Origin: Margaritifera margaritifera
Lineage: Eukaryota; Mollusca; Bivalvia; Unionida; Margaritiferidae
DNA: 64,000 nt
Direction: 5' to 3'
NCBI GenBank assembly: GCA_029931535.1
Contig: JAQPZY010001471.1
Span: 620,001 to 684,000 of the forward strand
In this document: piece by piece, positions 1 through 12,400 of the stretch
How positions within the stretch are numbered: the stretch's first letter is position 1
Layout: the number at the start of each line of letters is the position of its first letter
The notes under the pieces: generated by a model
Databases searched by the model: none
Told to the model about the DNA's origin: nothing
The model's input: only the letters and a program-made list of their open reading frames with translations
Made by a program: the position numbers and the translations under genes

Positions 1-411
1 TATTCTTATTTTTTGTTTAGATTTAGGAAAGGATAATAAATTTTAAGTGTGCAAGAATATCCTGACCTCACAAGTCTTCCATAATAGTCTATGCAACAAG
101 AAATTTGTTTTTATTTTTTAGTTAGGAATAGATTGATGGCATACATAAAAAAGAATTTGCATTGTAATAATATTGTCTCGTTATTGTAGAGTGTATACAT
201 TGAGTTATGTTGAATCTTTTCTAGCAGGCTAAATGGAAATGTCCATTCAGTTTTTTGTATGCTTCGGTCTGCATTCACAAATTTTATGCAAAAATATAAC
301 TTAAATCGGAACAATAAAGCTTTTGCATCACTTGCTATTTATCTCTGCAACAACTACAATACACTTTGTGCTGTAAGTAATTATGGAAACTTTTTCTCTC
401 TTTCCTATCAG

Positions 412-468
412 GTTGACTTAGCTGACAAAGGCCTAAGAAGAAAGCGACTTCCAGATAGGCGGCCGGAG
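412..468 (+). CDS. IGF2BP: IGF2BP exon (linker before KH1), 57 nt, probable
   Basis: Residues 1-19, highly basic ([10 protein letters not shown] core). The acceptor is strong: a CT-rich tract followed by CAG at 409-411. The donor GAG/GTCTGC at 469 is weak, but read-through would reach a stop at 484-486. The exon is 57 nt with phase 0 on both sides, so it could be included or skipped without changing frame. It joins in frame to the RGG-repeat exon. The basic run could contribute to RNA binding or nuclear import (inference). It is less certain than the other exons because no family motif lies in it. Confidence 0.65.
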
Positions 469-3400
469 GTCTGCTACACGCTCTGAACAGACCTCTACAT
501 CTGAATCACCACCAACACCACTTCCATAGCACAATTCTCACTCTTTCAATATTTTTTTGTTCTGTTCATGATTCTATACAGATTTTTCTTGCAACTAACG
601 TTCCCAGCTTTAATTCACACAAAAGCAAGCATGGGAGTGAAAAAATTGACATGGGTTTAGCATCTAGTAGTAAAACTTTTTTTACATGTGTTGTGCAAAC
701 AAAAATGTGACAACAGTGATCATTGTCATCTTGTGCATTTGTTCACATTTAAGCATGAAAATGGGCGAGAACTTCTGCTAGCCCCAAATGTACGTCATCT
801 TTGTCCATTTTAGCTTGTCTGGTTGCAAGGCCAAATGAGCTTATGGTATGGTCCCCTTCGTCGTGCATCATCCATTCACAGTTGCTAATTACAACTAGAT
901 CAAAACCTGTTTCACAGATATGCACATTATTTTACAGGGATCATTCTGGTATCAGTGCCTTGATTTGTTAAATGATGCTGATCTACTATCTGATGTGACT
1001 TCTGTTACTAAAAACAGAACTTGAGCAAATTTGGCAGAAAGCATCCTTGCATAAAGGGCTTTAAGTTTTGTACAGATGCTGCTCATCTGCCATAAAATAT
1101 GGCAACCATTGAAAAAAATGATAAAGCTTTAAATGATCTTTTATCAAAAACCACTCTGCAATATTTGACCAAATTTGACATAAAAGCATACTGGCAAAGA
1201 GGACTATAAGTTTGTATAAATGATGCCGATCCACCATCAAATCTGACTTTCGTTACTAAAAATAGAAAAACCCTTTATGGTTTATGTGCTGCCCTTGATC
1301 ATTACACCATTTATTTTGGTCATGAGACTTACAAACAGCACAGCAGAAAAAACTATACATTTTAAATAATTCTAACTGATAGGACATAGATCACGCTGTT
1401 GTAATTACAAATAGATATAAATAGTTGATCAACTGTCTCTAGAACAAGATATTTATGGGTATTTTTTAGTTTGTTTTGAATTATCCCCCTAAACATGTAG
1501 CTGTGAAGTTGAGGTTACTCATCTACAACATCAGTGACCACTATGGTTTGAATAGATGAAAACTATGGCATGAAGACACCTGCCATGTACTCGCATACAT
1601 TTATAGGAGGTGTGTGAATACATTTTTCAAATGTATTCAACTGTTATTTTCTGGTGAAGTTTTTAGAAAGTTAGAACAAATAAATTGCTTGTTTAAGTGG
1701 CAGTTGATTACATGTTTTTACCTAGTTGTGTTTACAATACTATAATCTAGGTACTCCTATCAGTTAAGATTAATCACAATGTATAGTGTCTGCTGTGCTC
1801 GTTGGAAATCATATAGCCAAAATACAGTGTAAGGACCAAGAAGGGAACATAATCCTTAAAAACTTGTAAAAATCCACTAAACATAAATTTCTAAAACATG
1901 CTGAACAAAATTCGACCAAAGTGTCCAAGCATGAAGGCCTCTTTACATTTTTACAGATGATGTTAATCCACCATCAAATATGGCCACCATTACTTGATAA
2001 AGAAAAATATTTAAACAACATCATCTCACAAAGAAACTGAACAGAATTTGACCAACTTCAGCAGAAAGCATCCTGGTATGAAGGCTTTTCAGTATTGGAT
2101 AAATGATGCTGCTGTGCCATCAGATATATATGAAGATATGAAAAAAATAGAGAAATGTTGAAACAATTGCAGTGTTGCATCTAGGACACATGATTGGCGA
2201 TTCCTGCAAAATTAGAAACATCATGGTTTCCTTGCACTTGTAATGATACTTGAAAGAATATGTTTTGCAAATTGTATAAATGTCACTTGTGTTTTTCTTG
2301 TTTCATGTTGAAGTCTATGCAGGCTCTGTCTGGAAAATCAATACTCCAGTCAGTGATGTAAATGCACGTACTGTTGCCATTATCCTTGAACTCTACAAGA
2401 GTGAAATGAAAAATTCACTTAAGAAAATGCAAATCGCCTATGTTGATAGGTCTGCACCTTAAAATAAAGTAAACAGTTAGTGCCTGAAAAATTGGAGTGC
2501 ACAAAAGGGGTGTGTGTAAGGAAGTAAAGGCCGAGAAGTGTTGTCAGAAATGTGCAGTATCTATAATACATGCAGTGAGTGTAGCATGACTAGAAAAGAT
2601 GGAAAATGTTGCAGAATAAATAGTGAATGACTAAACACGATGTTCACACATTGGCAGAAAAATGTGTGCTACAGTTGCCGATAGTGCAGAGTAGCTTTCC
2701 CCATATAGTGACGAAGCTGAAACTTCGTACACTTTTTATTGAGATAGGTACTTCCAAAGAAAGGAGGATGAACGAAAGGAAAAAACCAGAAAGTGAAGAT
2801 GTTTACATGCACATTGACAACATGCAGTTCCAGTGATGGGAATGAGTGTGAATAAAATGGTGTAACCAGTACCAAGAAAAAAAAATCTTCATTGAAAAGA
2901 AAAATTTTGTCCATGGTTCGAAATAAGTGAGAAAGAGATGTTTTGTTATTGTGGATTGAAAATGGTGAAGAAAACTTCTTTATGTGTGGAAATGCAAACT
3001 TGCAAATATCTACATTGGATTGACATGTGGAATTACCATCTCACAAATGGGCTGTTAATGTGAAGCAGTGTTCTCTTAGTTAAATATCGGTGGTAGCTTA
3101 ATGATTTTTTGTTCTCTACACAATCTTCATTTTAATCCAAAGACCAGGGGAGGTTTGTGCAACAGTCCTGTGTCCGTTGTCTGACCATCATCGGCAGTTT
3201 GTTGTTGCTACTAATCCTAAGCTACTTGAAGGAAAGCGATGAAACTTGGCATACAATTTCATCCTGAGGTCTAGTTGGTCCTAATGAAGATGGTGCCTTT
3301 TGGACATCCAATATCTTTAAAATCATGTACCAAATTTTCCTCAGTGGAAGGTTTTATTGACATGGGATTATCATGAAAAGACTCTGTGACCTGTCGAGAT

Positions 3401-6400
3401 AGTCCTAACGTCCTAAATTGAAAAGTTGCAGATCTGACAGCCGTCATGGCCACCATACTGGTAACCTTGAAAATCTTATTGCTACACCTGCTGAACAGAT
3501 GGGCATATTTATGAGGTTTTCACTAGAAGGCTTGTGACTTGTCAGTGGTCCACAACGAAAATGGTGCAGATCTAACATCCAATATGGCCATCATGTGGGT
3601 GACCATTTTTAGTCTTGTTGCAACTACTCCTGATTAGATTTTTTTTCACTACAGACTAGTGTAGTTGATCCTAAATGAAAATGGTGTGGATTTGAACTGC
3701 CATTATGGCCATCATAAATGATTGTAATGAAAGTCTTGTGATGACTCGTCCTGAACATGGGATTTTCAGTAAAACTCCTTATCAATCTGTAGTTGGTCCT
3801 ATTTTAAAAAGATGCTGATTAAACCTTGGTGGTCATCATGAAAATCTTGTGACTACTTCTCCAGAATGGATCGTTGTATTGTCACTGGCTTTCAAGTAAA
3901 ACACTACAACATAACTATGTAGCAGGTCCTGAATAAAAATGGTTCTCATCTGACCTCCAACATGGCAACCATAGTATGTTTATGTTTGTATAGAGCAGGC
4001 ATGTGCAACCTGCGGCCTGGATCTGGTCCGTGGCCTTGTTTTATCCTCTTGTTTACATCATAGGGTAAGGCTTTAAAAATCTATAAGCGGGCCCAGGCCC
4101 TGGAGGAAGTTGCACATGCCTGGTATAAGGTTTAATGGCATGTCAGCACAATCCTGGCTGTATAGTGCTAATTAAAAGTATGGTTCTCAAATTATAAAAG
4201 GAAAAATTGTGGAGAAAAAAAAATCTGAGATAAACCCTTCCAAATAAACATGAAAATATAGTCCTTCAAGACAAAAGGCAAAGATCGTTAAAGATTGTGT
4301 AAATATGAAGGTTAAATTTTTAAAAAATCCTTTGAAATATAAGCAAATATTTTCACCTGCAAGATAAAAAATGTTCTAAAAAATGTTTAAAATAAAACAA
4401 AATGGTTAAAAGGGTAAAGTCCTTGAAATAAGGATGGAAGTGGTCATCTTCAAAATCTTGCTATCACTGCTCTTCAAAGATTGGTGACATTGATGTCGGG
4501 GTTTTCATTAAAACACCTTTTGCGATATGTAATTAGTCCTGAATGAAAATTGTGCAGATCTGACTACCACCATGTCCATGCTATTTTGAACAACTTTGAA
4601 AACCAGAGCCACTGGACTCCTCAAGTCAAGTCAAAGATCACTGCTTGCAATTTTGTTCTTCATGAAACCTGTGAATGCAGTGACTTGTACATATACAAAT
4701 AAATTTTTTCAGTATTTATATTTTGCTGCTTTTTAAACAAGTTGATAGTCACTTTTTTTTAAAGGTTCAAATGTCTCGACTTGAGTTGGTTCATTATCTG
4801 TGGTGGCTTTTGTGCATGTTAACATGAAGTATGAATGGATTTTTATCAGAACCCATTTCGTGGATATATCTGAAGAATACCTTAAATAATGCCAGTTGTT
4901 TTGTTTTTTTCTTCAAAAAATTTAATTGAGGAATAACTTGTACTTGACATGTGGCTATTTCTTGACAGTTTGTGACAATTTCAGTGATACTAAGGATGGC
5001 TTTTTTTTTTTTTTTTTTTTTCACTGCACTTATCTTGTGAAGATGTTAACTCTAACCTCCAAGAACATTTTTTGTTATCAAATTTGGTATGTCGGAGTTT
5101 CTCAAGAATATCTGAAGTGATTTCAATACACGGCAATAAAAAAAATATGAGAGGTGAGAAGAAAGTGACTTCTTGTGAATTCCTATAAATTCTTTTCAGC
5201 CAATAGAGCATCAGTCCTAATAAGGGACTCTTGTTGGGGATGGGTATGCTTCATGTGGTCCATCACATTTTCCTCTTTTCAACAGGTTGAATATGCCAAC
5301 TCTCGTGGCGGTGACTATGCCAACTCCCGTGGAGGTGACTATGCCAACTCTCGTGGAGGTGACTTTTCCAACTCTCGTGGAGGCCCACGCAATCGGCTTC
5401 AACGGGGTCCAAACAACAATAATTTATCAAACCGCCAAGAGCTGCCACTCAGGTAATTGAAATATGGCTACACCAGGCTGCATACTCGTGAATGATCTGA
5501 AGAGACCCATGCACAAATTGGCAAATTTGCACACCAAAAAATTACATTTTGCTGGAGCCTTTACTTACAAAGCTCGTCTTAAGTGCGTTTAACTTGTGAC
5601 GGTAAATAAACTGCTCAGATTTAAAAAAAAAAAGTTACAAGCTTGAACAAAATTAAGAAATAAAAAATTGTATACAACAAACGGGATATTGTCGTAAGCA
5701 ATAATTTACTTTGAGTATTCAGAGTTAAGGTGCCACATGAAGTTGTCAAGTTATTTTGAAGTGCAGTGATACTAAAATCATTTATTCTGGCCTGTATATA
5801 TTCATGCTTAAATTTTCATTAATTCCTCATATTTAAATGTATTTTGGATTTGTTATAAATATAGGAAAAGAGAGTGGTTGGTTAGGGGATTCAGGCTCCG
5901 AGCGAGGTTTTGTTAGTGTATTTGAAGTTGCTGAAATGTACTGTCATGAGTTACAATTGGTTTCTACAATTCTGATAAAAGCAGCTTTGGCTAAAAAATT
6001 TAATCAGTTACTTCATTGTACAAATAAAATCGAGGACAATGTCCAGTAAAAAAAAAAGGGGGATAAAATGAACATGATGAAATAATCACAACTTTGACAG
6101 TGTCAAAAAATAACTGACCTGTACAACTTGCCTTCCAGTTACATGATAATGGCAAACAAAATTTTGATTTTAATGACCAATTATTTATACAAAAAAAAAG
6201 GGGAAGACCTACATTTTTGTGCAATTTTAATATCAGTAGAACTTGTAAAAATGTAATGTAACATTTAAGAACATGAGACCAAAAGAGTGAGAGCTGAGAT
6301 AACAATTTCACTTTATTCCCAGAATCCTGGTTGGTAGTGAATTTGTTGGTGCTATTATTGGAAGACAAGGTCAGACAATCCAGAAGATTACCTCAGACAC

Positions 6401-9400
6401 CAGAGCAAGGTAAGTGTGCTAGGAACTAGGAAGTTAAATTTTTTAAAATACTTATTCATCACTTATTCCCACTTGGTGACATTGACTGGAGGATATAGAA
6501 ATGGGTTCCATTCATCACACTTTTGTTTACAGAGCATAACTCCAAAACTGTTTAAGATATTTCTATGAAACTTGATACATGTAGTAGGCAAGTGGTCCAG
6601 ATGTGCCTTTTGCTGTTCACAGTTCTTCAGTTGCAGTATTTTTAATGTTTTTGTCTGTTTGTCAATCCATCCAGTAATTATCCACACCTTCATTTCAGAA
6701 CTAATCAATACATCTCTTTAAAATTTGGCACACATATTAGACTACTAGTGTACCTGTGCATTTTGCTGTTCACATGTTCACATTTCTTCAATTTCAATAT
6801 TTTCAATGTTCCAGCCACCCATCATTCAAGAAAGATTAAAGAAATGCAAATTTGATTATTCAGCATATAGTATCAAAATTAGGCATCAAAGGAGTTCGGT
6901 TCATATATTTGGTATCTGAAACATTTCTAAATGAAAAAAACAAACAAACAAACAAACAAACAAATGAATCGCCTACTATTAATGGCTACTACTTGGAGAA
7001 AAAATGTAGATCAAATCTGACTGGAGATAGCATTATACATGATAGTTGATTAATTATAAGAGACAGGAAGATTGGGAAACAAGTTGTATTGAACCAGTAT
7101 GGATAAAAGTATTACTTCCACAATCAAGACCACTTCTGGTATGCACTGCATAGAGACCTCCAAACTCGATTGTGATGTGGATTGAAAAAATTGACTGTGA
7201 AATTAAATAGTCTCCAGATCTTTATGAATATGAAACACTATTCAAGGGATGTCACATACATGCAAAGTGCCCCTAGAAATTGGAATTCTTGTTCAGAAAC
7301 CTTCAGTTTAACCAGTGCCACTTCAAATTCACAATATATACACCAACAGACTGGAAAATATCTGAAGTAAATTATCTGTTCATGCTGTCAATGATCATAA
7401 TCCTGTTGGAATCACCAGAGGTAAACGCCTTTACAGATTACTGACATTTCACCTCTGTCCTCGTGGGTTTGAGTCTTGGGCTCGGCCAATGTGGGTATGT
7501 GAGAAAGCTTGCTATTAGCTTCCCGTGGGTCGGTGATTCTTCCCAGGTTTTCTCGGGTTCTTCCTCCACCAAATATACTAGCCGCCATGTATAGCCTATC
7601 ATGTGCTGAAAAATGGCGTTGAACCCATAACAACCAACCAACCAACTAGAGGTAAAGAAGAAGACTATCGATTTTGAGGTCAAAGGTCAAGGGCACTGAC
7701 TGAAAGAAGAAAAATGGTTTCGGCCCAGTAACATTAGTTTTCTGTCACAGACCTGGTCCAAACTGGATGGTTCACATTTGGGGTGAGGAAGAAGCCTATT
7801 GATTTGAGGGTCAAAGGTTGAGGTCACTTTGAAAGAAGACAAATATTTCTGCACAGTGAGTGCTACATCACAGACTTGGACTAAACTTTCTGGATGGCTT
7901 ATACTTGCAGTAAGGAAGAAGCCAACTAATTTTGGGGTCAAAAGGTCAGCGGTCAAGGTCACTAGCTGAAAAATGAAAAATGGTTCTGCACAAAAATTTC
8001 ACTTCCTGACCATGCATCTTCACCAAAGTTTCTGGATGGCTTACTTTGGGTAATAATGGAGACTTGATTTTGGGGTCAACTGGCGAGGTCACTGCGACTG
8101 TAAGAGAAATGGTTTTTGCATAATAACTTCAGTTCTAGATCATGTACCTGTACCAAATCTTGTGGAGGGGTTGCACTTGAGGTATGGACAAAGCCTAAGT
8201 ATCAGAGTTCTCAGTAATGGCAATACTGAAAAGAAAAAAAATCCTTTTTGCTCAGCAAGTTCAATTTAAGGACCGCATGCCTGAACCAAAGATCATTCGT
8301 TGAAACCTGTTGGTGAATAATCTCCCGAGTCAGCCATGTTTTGGTGCATGCATAAAGGACTTTTCAACATGGGGCAGGCTTATAATTTGCCGTTCATGGT
8401 ACTCCTTAGATTATAGGTTTTTAATCTTGCTGACCATGATGTACAATACCCAAACTAAAATGTCCAAAATGTAAAAATTTTATGATGCTGCAGTAAATTG
8501 GTTTGTTTATTACTTGACCGATGGAATGCAGCAAGTGTCCATTGGAAACGAAAAATCCAAAGCACAGGTTGTCAAATATGTGGCGATACTGCCAGTGTGA
8601 CAAATCACGCAAAATTTTTAGGTATTCGCACATTTGGAAAGCAGTGATGCACAAGAACTCCTGCAAATTAGTTAATAGTTGTGCATATAAAAATGTACTC
8701 TGTGCACTATGCAATTTTTATTTAACTGTTAACCCTTGTCGCAACGTAAGTACTGGTAGAGGTCTCATAGCACTCGTCATGGTGTCTTTTCAGGTAGGCA
8801 ACTGTTTACACATCTGCGTACTTCCGCTTGACATGAATGGTTAAATTTTATTTGATTGGTACATTTGGCCCTGGAACAAGCATTTTGTCGTAGTTTTAAC
8901 CGTGCATTTATCAAGGAAGTTTTACATACACTTCTTTAAATTACGGGGTACCCAGAAAACCCCAAAAGGCTGACTCCCAACATGGTTCATCTTCAGATGA
9001 CAATTCCATTTGGCAGATACTGGCTGCTGATAGCAATGATGACAATGATTTTGAAAGTTTTGAAGTATATCAGATAGGGGTGAAACGATACACCTGTGTC
9101 GCGTATCAAAACACATATCAACTTGATGGTCTTTTCATCTTTAGAAGGTCTGTAATTGGTAGGGTGGTACCGTTTCATGTGTGTTGACGTATTGTTTGTA
9201 TTTCTAGTATGCAGATTACAGACAGACATAGACTTAGGATATATTCATATACCATTCTCATCCATGACAAGATAATAAAAATACTTCCAAACAGACTACC
9301 TGTTGTCAGTGATTTTAATTCGGCCATTTCAGGCTGCTCCATATGATTGGATGCAGGACTTGTCTTGGTCACCACGTCCTTTGTTATGCACTGCATGAAT

Positions 9401-12400
9401 GCTTTAAAAACATCTTACTACCAATTTCATGTCTTCACTTCAACTTGGAAGACATTACGGTGTTGTCTTCAAAACAGAACAAATAGTGCAATTTCCTCAT
9501 GCAAGGAAAATCTTGTCTAGAACAAGTGCTGGTGGTGGAGTGGAGAGGACTAAAACCAGATCTATCGCATTGTACTTCCTGCAGATGCAAAACAACTTCT
9601 GTGGCTACAGGCACTCGTTTTTGTTAGTGAAAAAGGAAAACTATTGACAACACCTACTCTCCTTCTGTAAAAAACTAACAAATTTACACAAGGTGACAAA
9701 CTTGTGTGGTTTGAAATCTGCCCTCTTGCTGATTCTGTGCTAATTTTATTTATCCCGTCGGCTCATTCAGTCACTGATTACATACATGAACATAAAAAGA
9801 TACTTTCCAAACTTGTTCCCCTTGTATGATTTCAGTTCTTTACAGATCTTTTAATAACCACTTCTGGGCAAATTTTTCTCGTTTGCTTTGTTAGAGGACG
9901 CTAGAGCGTCTGCTTTATTAGATTTGTTTTTTTGTGGCAGATGTGTGTATTTAGGCTGTTTTTATTCCTCACATAGAAGATTACTTCCTTTGTTGGACTT
10001 TTTCTTGTATTTACACAAAAAGATATAATAAATAAGTACTGTACCCAACTCACACCCTGTAAATTGAATAAAGTAGCCTACCTAATAGACTAGCTCATCT
10101 CCCAGGGTGTGAAACTAACGGATTTCCTTCAGGTTTCTTCGCTGAATTCTGACTGCTGTGCATGCCTAGCACTGCATCTAGTGAGCTGAGGTGTTTTGTT
10201 CATAGTGAAAGTAAAACTATACCCACCAACAGAAGCGGTGTAGGTAGATAACAAGTTTTTCTTTTTTGTTGGTAGCTTGCATCCTCTATTGATACTTTTC
10301 TAAAGTGCCAACTTGATTCTTGTATCTACTGGGATAGAATTTGGATGGAATTATTTCCGGCGTGTCATGTATGGAACAAACTACATTAAGTTCTGATTGG
10401 AAGTTATTGTTTACCCGGGACTGGCACAAACACTAAACACCAATTAGAATTGAATGTAACATATTTCTCTGTGTGGCACGCCAGAAGTGTAGCATTCTAA
10501 TTAAACTCAAGTAGACAAGAAACGAAGCACATAGACACTTCGCATAAAAGTGGTTATTAAATGAGTAGTAAAGTACTTCATCATACATGGGGAACATATT
10601 TGGAATGTCTTCTCTATGCTGAACATGCTGATGGGATAAAATAATTAGCGTGGAATTGGTCGGGGGGGGGGGGATGGGGGTGTGTGATTTCAAACCATAT
10701 CACTTTGTGTTAATTTGTAGAAGGCTAATGGGTGTTGTCGGTAATTTTTTCTTTTGTTGCTGACAAAAATGAGTGCCTGTGCATGCAACGGCTGTCTCAG
10801 ATGAATTCTCAATTTAAAGAATAAAAAGGCAAATGACTATAGTATGGGCCCATTTCATTCTGAATCGTACACCACCTTCGGTCTTCAAAAGTATTTACCT
10901 GGGCCAGTTACTATCTAGCTGAGGATTATTGAATCTCTTTATACCTTAAAAAATTTCAAACCAAACCTTGTTCCATCTACGCATACTTTTTTAATTTGGA
11001 AAAATAAAGTTGTTAACGGTGAATGCAGTGTTAAAGGAAATGCTATTTATAGTACAAGCACAGCCTAATACACGTGGTAAGGTGCATGGTTGCGACACGG
11101 ATCCTCACGTAGGTAAAACTAAAAGACGGTTCATTTATACTGTATAAAACGTGCACAATACCATTCGTTAGAATCAGTACAATTAAAATAACGGCTATGA
11201 AACTACAGTGAAAAAATTATCTGAATCACAAAAATGTAATGTAAGTAAAATATAGACTTTATCATTTTTTTTTGTTAATTATATGCCACACATTCCAAAA
11301 TAATGAAGTCTGAATAAAAATAGCATTATAATATTTTTGTAAAAATCATAATTAAGTACATTTAAAATAGCAAGTAATTTAGTCATTATTATTATTATAT
11401 AGACCAAAAAAAAACCCATATACACATGCATGCAGAATAAGTAATAATTCAAATAATTAAGAAATTGAATCAGATTGTAAAATAAATAATCTTAGTAATA
11501 ATGATTTATATATGATTTATAGCATGCCAGCAATTTGATTAACATTTAAAAAGAGCATGTAATGTATACATTATTATTATTAGTAGTATTATTATTATTG
11601 ATGTTGAAAATACAAATAATTCCTAAATATAAGTATAAATGTCTGATAAACATATAAATCATTATTATTAAAATTATTTATTGTACAATCAGATTCAATT
11701 TCTTAATTTTAAAATTGTAATACAAAATATCAGCATTATTATACAATATTATTTCTATTTTTATTTGTATTTGTTTTTGATCTGGAAAAAAGTATTGTCA
11801 TTGAATATTTTAATTATTATTTGAATTATTACTTATTTTGCATGCATGTGTATATTGTTTTTTTTTTTGTCTTATATAATAATAATAATAATAATGACTA
11901 AATTACTTGCTATTTTAAATGTACTTAATTATGAATTTTACAAAAATATTATAATGCTATTTTTATTCAGACTTCATTATTTTGGAATGTGTGGCATATA
12001 ATTAAAAAAAAATGATAAAGTCTATATTTTACTTGCATTACATTTTTATGATTCAGATAATTTTTTTCACTGTAGTTTCGTAGCCTTTATTTTAATTTTA
12101 CTGATTATAGCGGATGGTATTGTGCACGTTTTATACAGTATAAATGTACCGACCTTGAGTTTTTACCTGCGCGAGGATCCGCGTCGCAACCATGCACCTT
12201 ACCACGTGTAATAGGCAGTGCTTGTACTATAAATAGCATTTTCTTTAACATTGCACTCGCTGTTAGCAACTTTATTTTTCCAAATTAAAAAAGTATGCAC
12301 AGACGGAACAAGGTTTGGTTTGAAATTTTTTAAGGTATAAAGAGATTAAATAATCCTCAGCTAGATAGTAACTGGCCCAGGTAAATACTTTTGAAGACCG

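Noticed and set aside
2280..2462. 60-codon frame starting with a hydrophobic stretch
   Set aside because: Too short, without a splice context that joins the IMP reading frame, and without a recognised family.
5217..5448. Minus-strand frames rich in ESWHSHLH repeats
   Set aside because: Antisense shadow of the YANSRGGD coding repeat.
6000..6368. 122-codon minus-strand open frame
   Set aside because: It overlaps the KH1 exon in antisense, has no family motif, and its composition matches chance frames in AT-rich introns.
9076..9190. hAT element suggested by GGGGTGAAACGATACACC
   Set aside because: No matching inverted end or target duplication was found; the second TGAAACGG-type string at about 9170 does not give a convincing pair.
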